64,000 nt of DNA. Origin: an uncultured Bacteroides sp. (GTDB lineage: Bacteria > Bacteroidota > Bacteroidia > Bacteroidales > Bacteroidaceae). Within the stretch, counting starts at the first letter, position 1; each line of letters starts with the position of its first letter. This document shows positions 43,627 through 52,534 of this stretch, one piece after another. A model generated the notes under the pieces. The model had not been told where the DNA came from, did no database searches, and worked only from the letters and a program-made list of their open reading frames with translations. The position numbers were made by a program, and so were the translations under genes. Location of the stretch: assembly GCF_963677715.1 (NCBI RefSeq), contig NZ_OY782495.1, positions 2,036,001-2,100,000 of the forward strand, written 5' to 3'.

Positions 43627-43634
43627 TATCTTTG
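43627..43634 (+). promoter_or_regulatory. candidate promoter -7 element of dapB
   Basis: TATCTTTG matches TAnnTTTG and lies 59 bases before the dapB start. The same pattern precedes several other genes here. Confidence 0.55.
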
Positions 43635-43693
43635 CGTCAACTATTTGTCGGTAAGATTCATAATAACGATTATTTCTACAAAACAGAAAAACA

Positions 43694-44422
43694 ATGAAGA
43701 TAGCATTGATAGGTTACGGAAAAATGGGTAAAGAGATTGAAACGATAGCCCTCAGCCGCGGACACAAGATTGTTTGCATCATAGACGTCAATAATCAACA
43801 AGATTTTGAATCCGATGCTTTTCGCTCGGCCGACGTTGCCATAGAGTTTACCAATCCGATGGTAGCCTACGGCAATTACATGAAAGCATTTGCAGTCGGT
43901 GTGAAAGTCGTTTCGGGCAGTACAGGCTGGATGGCTGAACATGGAGATGAGATAAAAGAACTCTGCGGCAAAGGAGGAAAAACCTTGTTTTGGGCATCAA
44001 ACTTCAGCTTAGGCGTTACCATCTTCTCTGCCATTAATAAGCAGCTTGCTAAAATCATGAACCAATTTCCGGCCTACGACGTGAGCATGAGCGAAACACA
44101 CCACGTGCATAAACTCGACGCACCCAGTGGAACCGCCATTACTTTGGCCGAAGGTGTGCTGGAAAACATCGATCGCAAAGAATGCTGGGTAAAAGAAGAG
44201 GCAAAGAGTGCCGGCGAACTGTCCATTCATTCCATACGCGAAGGAGAAGTATTCGGCATACACACCATTCGCTACGATTCCGAAGCCGATAGCATCAGCA
44301 TCACACACGATGCGAAAAACCGCAAAGGATTCGCTCTGGGTGCCGTGCTGGCTGCCGAATATACAGCAGGCAAACAAGGATACCTTGGTATGACCGATCT
44401 ATTCCCATTCTTAAATATATAA
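43694..44422 (+). CDS. dapB: 4-hydroxy-tetrahydrodipicolinate reductase
   Basis: DapB reduces the dihydrodipicolinate precursor in lysine and diaminopimelate synthesis. The 242-residue protein has the NAD(P)-binding IGYGKMGKEIE, EFTNPMVAYGNY, GSTGWMAEHGDE and the substrate-site SETHHVHKLDAPSGTAITLA with the catalytic His and Lys. It lies 13 bases before a signal peptidase gene, so the two are co-transcribed, an order I recall from other Bacteroides. Confidence 0.95.
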   Translation: MKIALIGYGKMGKEIETIALSRGHKIVCIIDVNNQQDFESDAFRSADVAIEFTNPMVAYGNYMKAFAVGVKVVSGSTGWMAEHGDEIKELCGKGGKTLFWASNFSLGVTIFSAINKQLAKIMNQFPAYDVSMSETHHVHKLDAPSGTAITLAEGVLENIDRKECWVKEEAKSAGELSIHSIREGEVFGIHTIRYDSEADSISITHDAKNRKGFALGAVLAAEYTAGKQGYLGMTDLFPFLNI

Positions 44423-44435
44423 AAAACATATCACA

Positions 44436-45920
44436 ATGAAAAAAGCAACACTCACCCAATGGGTAAAATGCAGCATTGCCATTATCCTTTATCTGCTCTT
44501 TCTTGTCTGGATTCAAAGTTGGTGGGGATTGATCGTGGTCCCGTTCATCTTCGACGCCTACATCACCCGAAAAGTGCCTTGGTCTTTTTGGCGAAAATCC
44601 GATAACATTGCTTTCCGGAGTATCATGAGCTGGATAGACGCAATTGTCTTTGCACTTGTAGCGGTTTACTTTGTGAATATCTATATATTTCAGAACTATC
44701 AGATACCCTCTTCTTCTCTGGAGAAATCGCTGCTGGTTGGAGATTATCTGTACGTGAGTAAGATGAGCTATGGCCCTCGTGTGCCAAACACGCCTCTATC
44801 TATGCCATTGGCACAGCACACGTTGCCTATTCTTAACAGCAAATCGTACATAGAATGGCCCCAATGGCCCTACAAACGGGTCAAAGGACTGGGAAAAGTG
44901 AAACATGACGACATTGTGGTTTTCAACTTCCCCGCAGGAGATACCGTAGCGTTGAACTATCAAGAGACGGACTTCTATTCACTGGCTTATGATATGGGAA
45001 AAAGCATTTATCCCCATAAAATAAACATGGACAGCCTATCACGTAAAGACCAACAAACGGTTTACCAACTTTATTATGCTGCCGGTAGAAAGTTAATCTT
45101 ATCCGACCCACAGAAGTACGGAAAGGTCGTTTACCGTCCCGTAGATCGTAGAGAGAACTACGTAAAACGTTGTCTGGGTCTGCCTGGCGACACCCTCAAG
45201 ATTGTAAATGGACAGGTTTACATTAATAATAAAATATCTCCCAATCCGGAAAACCTACAGTTCAATTACTTTGTACAAACTACCGGCCCTTACATTCCTG
45301 AAGATATGTTCAGAGAGCTGGGTATCAGTATGGCCGACCAAGTATTGATGACCGGAGAAGCAGGATATGAACCAGGGTTAGCACAAATGGGATTTGACGG
45401 GAGGAATAGCCAAGGATCTTTAAACCCCGTTTATCACCTACCGTTAACTAAAAAGATGTATGAAACCTTCACTGCCAACAAACGATTGGTACACAAAATA
45501 ATAATGGAACCCGAAGAATATGCAGGGCAATTGTATCCGCAGAACCTATACACTAAATGGGACAGGGATAATTACGGTCCTATCTGGATACCTGCCAAAG
45601 GCGCAACCATTAAACTAACAGAAGATAATCTGCCTATTTACGAACGATGCATTCATGCTTATGAAGGCAACACGCTGGAACAAAAAGCCGACGGCATCTA
45701 CATTAACGGCATAAAGACGGACAAATACACCTTCAAAATGGATTACTACTGGATGATGGGTGATAATCGTCACAACTCTGCCGACTCCCGCTATTGGGGA
45801 TTCGTTCCCGAAGACCACATTGTCGGTAAACCAATTGTAGTATGGCTTTCACTCGATAAAGACCGTGGTTGGTTTGACGGTAAAATACGTTGGAACCGCA
45901 TCTTTAAATGGGTACATTAA
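44436..45920 (+). CDS. lepB: signal peptidase I
   Basis: Signal peptidase I cleaves signal peptides of exported proteins in the inner membrane. The 494-residue protein has an N-terminal membrane part with two hydrophobic segments (about 13-40 and 68-84). The catalytic Ser94 is in QIPSSSLEKSLLVGD and the general-base Lys244 in NYVKRCLGLPGDTL. The late box MMGDNRHNSADSRYWGFVPE is the conserved end of the active site. A large insertion between Ser and Lys makes it bigger than E. coli LepB (324). A second, altered paralogue follows 7 bases downstream. Confidence 0.95.
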   Translation: MKKATLTQWVKCSIAIILYLLFLVWIQSWWGLIVVPFIFDAYITRKVPWSFWRKSDNIAFRSIMSWIDAIVFALVAVYFVNIYIFQNYQIPSSSLEKSLLVGDYLYVSKMSYGPRVPNTPLSMPLAQHTLPILNSKSYIEWPQWPYKRVKGLGKVKHDDIVVFNFPAGDTVALNYQETDFYSLAYDMGKSIYPHKINMDSLSRKDQQTVYQLYYAAGRKLILSDPQKYGKVVYRPVDRRENYVKRCLGLPGDTLKIVNGQVYINNKISPNPENLQFNYFVQTTGPYIPEDMFRELGISMADQVLMTGEAGYEPGLAQMGFDGRNSQGSLNPVYHLPLTKKMYETFTANKRLVHKIIMEPEEYAGQLYPQNLYTKWDRDNYGPIWIPAKGATIKLTEDNLPIYERCIHAYEGNTLEQKADGIYINGIKTDKYTFKMDYYWMMGDNRHNSADSRYWGFVPEDHIVGKPIVVWLSLDKDRGWFDGKIRWNRIFKWVH

Positions 45921-45927
45921 GCAAAAG

Positions 45928-46884
45928 ATGAAACGAGGAATCGGCAGATGGCTCATAGCATTGGCAGGAGCAGCAACGATTGTGTTGTTGTTCCGTTGCT
46001 TTGCATTTACCCCCTGCCTCATTCCGTCATCGGGCATGGAAAATTCCCTCTTTCAGGGTGAGCGCATTCTTGTAAACAAATGGAGCTACGGCTTGAGGGT
46101 TCCTTTAATGTCATTATTCTCCTATCACCGATGGATGGAAAAGCCCGTTCATAAAAATGATATCGTAGTGTTCAACAACCCTACCCAAATGCCTCAACCG
46201 TTTATCGATCAAAGAAGCATATACATTAGCCGTTGCATAGGCCTCCCTGGAGACACTCTATTCATTGATTCCTTCTTCAATGTGACAGATGAGAACAGGC
46301 AGGCAGTCCCCGATGAGAAAGAGCTGTACGCTTATCCAAAAGAGAAAGAACACTCGATGGATTCGTTACTTTCTGTTCTTTCCATCAAAGGGAATAGGCA
46401 AAAAGGATACAATAAGGAAGAAAACATACGCAATTTCAGCCGTTATGAGTACTACCTATTGGAGCAAGCAATGAATATAAATGGGGGCAATTGGATACAC
46501 CCACTTTCCAAAGAAAAGGATGCCCGTTTCAGTCACATCCTGCATCCACTCATTATCCCGAGAAAAAGAAGTGTTTTAAAAGTGTACCCATGGAATGCCA
46601 CCTTGTTACGAAACACGCTGGTGCTGCATGAAGGCAAACAAGCTGAAGTGAGAAACGATACGCTATATATTAACGGTAAACCCGCTCAATATTGCTATTT
46701 TACCAAAAACTATTATTGGATGTCTTCAAACAACTCCGTCAATCTAGCCGACTCCCGCTTATTTGGTTTTGTTCCTAAAGACCATATCATCGGGAAAGCT
46801 TCCTGCATCTGGTTCTCTAAAGAAACCGGTACCGGATTATTTCAAGGTTATCGATGGAATCGATTCTTTTCATCGATCCGATAA
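45928..46884 (+). CDS. signal peptidase I-like paralogue lacking the catalytic dyad
   Basis: The 318-residue protein starts at the ATG at 45928 with one membrane anchor (about 8-28). It keeps the box order of signal peptidase I: LIPSSGMENSLFQGERILVN, IYISRCIGLPGDTLF and the end box YYWMSSNNSVNLADSRLFGF, then VPKDHI. The position of the nucleophile Ser is Gly36 (SSGM, versus SSSL in the neighbour), and the general-base Lys is Ser101 (YISR, versus YVKR). It is therefore probably inactive as a conventional signal peptidase; a binding, chaperone or regulatory role beside LepB is possible. A Ser one position earlier (Ser35) could only help if the fold differs. Confidence 0.85.
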   Translation: MKRGIGRWLIALAGAATIVLLFRCFAFTPCLIPSSGMENSLFQGERILVNKWSYGLRVPLMSLFSYHRWMEKPVHKNDIVVFNNPTQMPQPFIDQRSIYISRCIGLPGDTLFIDSFFNVTDENRQAVPDEKELYAYPKEKEHSMDSLLSVLSIKGNRQKGYNKEENIRNFSRYEYYLLEQAMNINGGNWIHPLSKEKDARFSHILHPLIIPRKRSVLKVYPWNATLLRNTLVLHEGKQAEVRNDTLYINGKPAQYCYFTKNYYWMSSNNSVNLADSRLFGFVPKDHIIGKASCIWFSKETGTGLFQGYRWNRFFSSIR

Positions 46885-47033
46885 AAAAGATTAAAGAGGC
46901 AGACTCCTGCCTTTCATCAAGCGCTAAAAAAATAATAGGGGAAGAATGGAAGTAACGGGGAGAAACACTAAAGAATCAATCCGAACAAAAAAACAATGTA
47001 AACCGAGTAAAGCGAGCAATCAATAACAAAAGA

Positions 47034-47666
47034 ATGAAAACTATTTATCTTAGTTCTGCCTATTTAGCTCCCGTAGAATACTACAGTAAGCTACTGGCTT
47101 ATGACAAAATACTCGTTGAGCAACACGATCACTATATCAAGCAGACCTATCGCAATCGTTGTCACATAGCGGGCCCCGAAGGCATACAAACCCTCTCCAT
47201 TCCCATCCTACATCCCGATACATTAAAATGTTCCATGAAAGACATCCGTATTTCCGATCACGGAAATTGGCGACATCTACACTGGAATGCCCTCGAATCA
47301 GCCTACAATAGCACCCCCTTTTTTGAATTTTATAGAGACGACCTTCAGCCTTTCTACGAGAAAGAGTATACATTTCTGGCCGATTTCAACGAAGAATTGT
47401 GCCATCTAATGTGCCAATGGATAGACATGCAGCCCAACATGCAACGAACGTCAGAATACAAAAAGACATTCGCTACGGATGAATATGACTTTCGCGAGAC
47501 AATTCATCCCAAGAGAGATTTCAACGTTACCGATCCGGCGTTCACCTCCAGACCATACTACCAGGTGTTCGAGAGTCGCCATGGATTCTTGCCCAACCTC
47601 AGCATCATCGACTTACTATTTAATATGGGACCGGAGAGTTTACAAGTATTACAAAAATCTATTTAG
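47034..47666 (+). CDS. WbqC family protein
   Basis: The 210-residue protein matches the WbqC family: YLSSAYLAPVEYYSKLLAYD at the start (the family pattern IxQPxYLPxxxYF), ETYIKQ-like HYIKQTYRNRCHIAGPEGIQ, HGNWRHLHWNALESAYNSTP and a C-terminal LSIIDLLFNMGPES. The family is linked to O-antigen/surface sugar biosynthesis and is possibly an acyltransferase-like or transferase enzyme; no reaction is firmly known. It lies 149 bases after the signal-peptidase-like genes and its 3' end overlaps the convergent regulator gene by 8 bases. Confidence 0.86.
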   Translation: MKTIYLSSAYLAPVEYYSKLLAYDKILVEQHDHYIKQTYRNRCHIAGPEGIQTLSIPILHPDTLKCSMKDIRISDHGNWRHLHWNALESAYNSTPFFEFYRDDLQPFYEKEYTFLADFNEELCHLMCQWIDMQPNMQRTSEYKKTFATDEYDFRETIHPKRDFNVTDPAFTSRPYYQVFESRHGFLPNLSIIDLLFNMGPESLQVLQKSI

Positions 47667-50538
47667 ACAACCGCTGCAAAAACTCAGCCAAGTTATCTTT
47701 CTCTCCAAGATTCAGTTTCTTACGCAGACGATAACGGCTGATTTCAACTCCCCGAACAGAAATATTAAGTAATGGGGCTATCTCTTTAGACATCAGATTC
47801 ATTTTTATATAGGCACAAAGCATCTTTTCTTTATTGTTTAACTCAGGAAATTGCTCTTCAAGACATTTAAAGAAATCATAGTGCACAGAATCAAATGTGG
47901 TTTGAAAAGCCTGCAAATCATCATCATGCTCCATATTTGTATCAATCTGGTTGATCAATCTCAATGTTTTCCTACGAATACTCACTAGGTTTTCTTCATT
48001 AATAGAATGAGATATACCCAAAGCCTCTTTCCTTATATTCTGGAGAATCTCATTTTTACGCACAATGTTAAGCGTAGTACGAATCAGTTCTTCAGATTTA
48101 TGACTTAACTCAGCTTGCAGGTTTTCTTCCTTCAGAGAATCAATTGTCTTGTCCTTGAGTTCACTCTCTTTCTTGAACTTCACTTTCTGTTTAATTATCT
48201 CCTGTTCCTTTTGCAGTACTAACTTCTTGCGACTTTCTACTATCTTATAATAGATATAACATAGCAATAAAGTACCTACCAGAGCATATAGCGAATAAAC
48301 CCACCAAGTGCGATACCAAGGGGGCAGAATCTCAAAGTTAAATGAAGTGACAATTGGTTTTTTGTTCTTATCTGTAATAATCTTAACACTAAACGTATAA
48401 TGTCCCTCCTTCAAATCAGTGTACTCTTTTGTGTTATTTTCACTATAAGCACTCCATTCCTCTTCCCTATCGCCACTTAGTTTACACGAGTAAAAGGTAA
48501 CAAGAGATTTATCATAGTTATTCACACTGTAAACAATTCTTAGAGAATTATTGGAATACGAAATCACCAGTGGTGCAGTATTGTATATAAAGCTTCTCCC
48601 GTAAATAAGAGAATCTTTCCCACCCGTTAAGTATACTTTCCTGATCTGAAGATTCAACGGATATTTTTTTTGTATGTTTCGTCTAAATTTAAGCAACGAA
48701 AAGCCCTCTTCGGTACCAATAACAGCAAGATTATCATCATATATTCTAATATGCTCAAAATCCTCAATTAAAGATCCCTTCAGATAAGATTCATTCTCGT
48801 TTTTAATGTAACTCTTCAACGCTTTGTTATAACGAAGTAACTTTAAAGTGCCATCCGTCACATACCATATATCACGATATTGGTCCTGCTCAAGAAACGA
48901 GCATGAGATATTATTATCTCCCAACGTTTGCTCTAACCATGAAAAACGTTCCAAACAATCTCTTATCTGATTATACCGAAACAGTCCTTCTCTTGAAGAG
49001 ATCACAATCTCATTATTCACTTTCGATATATAGGTATTGTTACCTATCGGTAAAGTAGTGCTATTGTAATTCTTAACCTTTATAACATGAGTCAGGTCAG
49101 CAGATAAAGTAACACGGAAAATACCCCGTTCCTTATTGGCTACCCAGAAAACATTAGAAAGATCTTCAGCAAATAGCATTTTACATGAATACTTAAACCC
49201 CTCAACACGACGAGATAAAGTCCATTTACCTTCATCCTTCTTAAGTAGGTACAACCCGTTATATGTTCCTGCAATAAGCAAATCAGGCCGATTCTTAACA
49301 CTTTTCATCGTCCACACCCCTCTCAAGCCATCCAGATGAGATACGCTATTAGCATCTATAATAAATATCCCGTTATCGGAAGAACAAAACAGTTTTTGAT
49401 CATATTCCATTAATGCCCAGACTTGCCCTTCAGTACTATGTACAAATTGCATATCAACATTTTCATTTAACTGCCGAGGATATTCCGTAACATACAATCC
49501 TTGATTAGTCCCTAAATAAAACTTTCCGTTATAATAATACGAAGCATATCCGGACCCTATCAAAGATTTGTTGCCGTATAAAGAAAAGAGTGGAGAATCC
49601 AGATGAATACAATCAATGCCATTATCAAGCCCAAGCCAAAGGTTATTTTCCCGGTCAAAGAACAGTCCCAGTACTGTTTTATTTTGCAGTCCGTTTGATA
49701 TAGAAATCTTTTCTGCCCGATTCTTTTCATGATTCAAAAGCAGCACACCATCTTGCACCGACCCTAAAGCTAAAAAAGAATCTTTTATTGCAGCACAAAA
49801 TAGCTGATTAGCCTGCATGAAAGGATCAGCGGCACTAGCATACTTAGCCATTGAAACCCCATCGTACAAAAATAGGCCATTACGACCAGTAACCACTAAT
49901 ATCTTATTATTTAATGGCAATAATCCAACAACTTTAAACGAAGCTATATCTTCCGTACCTGCCAAAACAGAAAAATCATTCCCGTTAAGCACAAGCAATC
50001 CCTCTTTAGAAGCAATGTAAAAGCGATTACCAATAATAGCCGAATACTTTATTTCATACGCATATTTTATAACCTTGATCTTATTATTCTCCAGATAAAA
50101 AATAGACCTGTCCGATTGAAAATACACCCGCCCTCCCGCAATGTGAATATTCCATATAACTCCAATATCAGTTTGCTTACTTATACTGTCCGAAAGACAG
50201 ACATAATCCAATCCGCCCAGTCTATTGGGTACAAAATAGCCGAATTGCCCCATTCCACCAACATATATTTTTCCATCATTGCCAGCCTTAACAGCACGTG
50301 TCTTAGCATTATTAATAGAATAAGTATCCCATTCATCTCCATCAAACTCAAGCAAACCTTTGTTGTTGGCAAAATACATCCATCCGTTATCATGCTGGGC
50401 AATCATCCAGTTTTGATTGCCCGCCTTGTAATCATGCCGGGTATAGTTTGTAACAGAGCGTTGCCAGCTGGCCATAGCCGGCAATGATAGTAGAGATAGA
50501 ATACAATAAAAGAAGTAAAACAGGCTCAGTCTCATCAA
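47659..50538 (-). CDS. SusR-like sensor/transcriptional regulator (propeller, Y_Y_Y, LuxR-type HTH)
   Basis: The 959-residue one-protein regulator has a signal peptide and a periplasmic beta-propeller (about 25-680) of repeats like NNKGLLEFDGDEWDTYSINN, ENNLWLGLDNGIDCI and YYNGKFYLGTNQGLYV. A Y_Y_Y domain (about 700-755: SNNSLRIVYSVNNYDKSLV) precedes a transmembrane helix (about 762-785: TWWVYSLYALVGTLLLCYIY). A cytoplasmic coiled coil follows (about 785-845), then a C-terminal LuxR-type helix-turn-helix (ELNNKEKMLCAYIKMNLMSK, then EIAPLLNISVRGVEISRYRL). It lacks kinase and receiver domains and so resembles SusR. It is divergent from the GH30-susCD genes and probably activates them when a released glycan binds. 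Confidence 0.92.
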   Translation of the reverse strand: MMRLSLFYFFYCILSLLSLPAMASWQRSVTNYTRHDYKAGNQNWMIAQHDNGWMYFANNKGLLEFDGDEWDTYSINNAKTRAVKAGNDGKIYVGGMGQFGYFVPNRLGGLDYVCLSDSISKQTDIGVIWNIHIAGGRVYFQSDRSIFYLENNKIKVIKYAYEIKYSAIIGNRFYIASKEGLLVLNGNDFSVLAGTEDIASFKVVGLLPLNNKILVVTGRNGLFLYDGVSMAKYASAADPFMQANQLFCAAIKDSFLALGSVQDGVLLLNHEKNRAEKISISNGLQNKTVLGLFFDRENNLWLGLDNGIDCIHLDSPLFSLYGNKSLIGSGYASYYYNGKFYLGTNQGLYVTEYPRQLNENVDMQFVHSTEGQVWALMEYDQKLFCSSDNGIFIIDANSVSHLDGLRGVWTMKSVKNRPDLLIAGTYNGLYLLKKDEGKWTLSRRVEGFKYSCKMLFAEDLSNVFWVANKERGIFRVTLSADLTHVIKVKNYNSTTLPIGNNTYISKVNNEIVISSREGLFRYNQIRDCLERFSWLEQTLGDNNISCSFLEQDQYRDIWYVTDGTLKLLRYNKALKSYIKNENESYLKGSLIEDFEHIRIYDDNLAVIGTEEGFSLLKFRRNIQKKYPLNLQIRKVYLTGGKDSLIYGRSFIYNTAPLVISYSNNSLRIVYSVNNYDKSLVTFYSCKLSGDREEEWSAYSENNTKEYTDLKEGHYTFSVKIITDKNKKPIVTSFNFEILPPWYRTWWVYSLYALVGTLLLCYIYYKIVESRKKLVLQKEQEIIKQKVKFKKESELKDKTIDSLKEENLQAELSHKSEELIRTTLNIVRKNEILQNIRKEALGISHSINEENLVSIRRKTLRLINQIDTNMEHDDDLQAFQTTFDSVHYDFFKCLEEQFPELNNKEKMLCAYIKMNLMSKEIAPLLNISVRGVEISRYRLRKKLNLGEKDNLAEFLQRLSK

Positions 50539-51004
50539 GTTAACATTATAATGACAATATTGAAGATATGTCTCTAAGTGATAAAAACAGTATCAGATTC
50601 TAAACAATACATTCAACAGTTGCTCATACTCAGATCAATAATGAATTATCTACTATTGCAAATATACATGTTTATTTCATATTATAACATATACGCATAA
50701 AAAACAGTCCAAAACAAGGAAATATACAATAAGTTATCGCTAATAAAGTTCCGTTTTATAAGCTTAATCATGAGATTTCAAGAAAAACATCTCATTTTAA
50801 GATACATCATAAACATATATGAATAAAACATTGATAGGCAAATATATAGTATATATAATATTTATAAACAGATAGTTAAGTACAATAAGAGAAAGTACTG
50901 ACGTATTGTTTTTTAGTTTCAATAAAGCTCATGATGTAACGTTTTTTAAGGCTATGAAACCTTAGCTAACTACATTTGACCATTATTAACCATAAGCTAT
51001 TATT
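50539..51004. promoter_or_regulatory. divergent intergenic region between regulator and PUL genes
   Basis: This 466-base, very A+T-rich gap separates the regulator start from the GH30 start. No gene is supported. It must hold the promoters for both sides and is the likely binding place of the SusR-like protein. I see no clear direct repeat or terminator; the last 50 bases include TTTGACC at 50979-50985. Confidence 0.45.
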
Positions 51005-52510
51005 ATGATAAACAACAAAAGAGTCACACTCTCACTACTTTTTTATCTACTTATCACTTTTTCTGCCTGTGGAAAAGAAGAGAACAACAGTCAGATAAAA
51101 AAGAATCCTCCACCTCCCGATGAGCCCAAGATCGAAAAAGACATTACGGTTTATGTAACAACAGCTACCCGTTCATTCGATCTAACCAAACAAAACTTGG
51201 AATTCAATACCAAGCAAAGCATGTCTCCCGCTACAATAACACTTAATTCATCGGTCACTTATCAGGAAATGGATGGATTCGGTGCTGCCGTGACAGGCTC
51301 TACCTGCTATAATCTGATGTTGATGAAACCTGCCGACAGAACTAAATTCTTAACCGAAACATTTTCCCACACTGAAGGATTAGGCTTCAGTTATATACGC
51401 ATATCCATCGGGTGTTCCGATTTCTCTCTGAGTGAATACACTTGCTGCGATCAAAAAGGAATTGAGAATTTCGCTTTGCAAAGTGAAGAGAAAAACTACA
51501 TCATTCCTATATTAAAAGAGATATTGGTTATCAATCCTACGCTAAAGATACTGGGATCTCCATGGACATGTCCTAAGTGGATGAAAGTGAACAATCTCAC
51601 CGAGAAGAAGCCCTATGATTCATGGACCAGTGGACAGCTCAATCCCGATTATTATCAGGATTATGCCACATACTTCGTAAAATGGATACAAGCTTTTGCG
51701 GCACAAGGCATAGAGATTGCAGCTATTACACCTCAAAACGAGCCGTTGAATCGTGGAAACTCAGCATCTCTTTTCATGGGATGGAAAGAAGAAAGAGATT
51801 TTGTTAAAACAGCATTGGGGCCTCAATTAAAGGATGCCGGACTGACTACTAAAATATATGCTTTTGATCATAACTACAATTACGATAATGTAGCCGATCA
51901 AAAAGGATATCCTCTGAATATATACGAAGATGATGAAGCAGGCCAATACATAACAGGAGCTGCATATCATAACTACGGAGGTAATAGAAGTGAGTTGAAT
52001 ATCGTACACAATCAACGTCCCGACAAAGAACTGCTCTTCACGGAAACATCAATTGGCACATGGAACAGCGGACGTGACCTTAACACAAGATTACTGGCTG
52101 ATATGGAAGACGTTGCTCTAGGTACTGTAAATAATTGGTGCAAAGGTGTCATTGTATGGAATTTAATGCTAGACAATGACAGAGGTCCTAATCGTCAGGG
52201 AGGATGCCAGACGTGCTATGGAGCTGTAGATATAGGCTACGATTATAAAACCATAACCAGAAATTCTCACTATTACATTATTGGCCATCTTTCCGCTGTA
52301 GTTAAACCGGGAGCTTTACGTATCGGTACAACAGGCTACACCGCAGACGGAATTATTTATGCCGCATTTAAAAACACCGATAACACTTATGCCTTTGTAA
52401 TTATGAATAAGCTTTCAGAGGATAAGTCCATTACAATCAATGACGGAACACACAATTTCACTTACAAACTACCCGCTAAATCCGTAGTTTCCTACAAGTG
52501 GAATAAATAA
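51005..52510 (+). CDS. GH30 family endoglycanase, lipoprotein
   Basis: The 501-residue protein is a surface or periplasmic lipoprotein (FLLITFSACGK-type lipobox ITFSAC) with a GH30 catalytic domain. MDGFGAAVTGS opens the domain. The acid/base Glu246 lies in TPQNEPLNRG and the nucleophile Glu347 in LLFTETSIGTWN. It ends with the small beta-domain usual for GH30 (AKSVVSYKWNK). Sequence features and PUL position fit subfamily 3, whose known members are endo-beta-1,6-glucanases; the exact substrate is inferred. It is the first gene of the operon and faces the SusR-like regulator. Confidence 0.9.
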   Translation: MINNKRVTLSLLFYLLITFSACGKEENNSQIKKNPPPPDEPKIEKDITVYVTTATRSFDLTKQNLEFNTKQSMSPATITLNSSVTYQEMDGFGAAVTGSTCYNLMLMKPADRTKFLTETFSHTEGLGFSYIRISIGCSDFSLSEYTCCDQKGIENFALQSEEKNYIIPILKEILVINPTLKILGSPWTCPKWMKVNNLTEKKPYDSWTSGQLNPDYYQDYATYFVKWIQAFAAQGIEIAAITPQNEPLNRGNSASLFMGWKEERDFVKTALGPQLKDAGLTTKIYAFDHNYNYDNVADQKGYPLNIYEDDEAGQYITGAAYHNYGGNRSELNIVHNQRPDKELLFTETSIGTWNSGRDLNTRLLADMEDVALGTVNNWCKGVIVWNLMLDNDRGPNRQGGCQTCYGAVDIGYDYKTITRNSHYYIIGHLSAVVKPGALRIGTTGYTADGIIYAAFKNTDNTYAFVIMNKLSEDKSITINDGTHNFTYKLPAKSVVSYKWNK

Positions 52511-52534
52511 TTACTTAATTTTAAATTTTATAGT

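Noticed and set aside
50539-51004. Small RNA or tRNA in the long gap before the GH30 gene
   Set aside because: I saw no tRNA-like cloverleaf, hairpin with T-run or other RNA gene signature.
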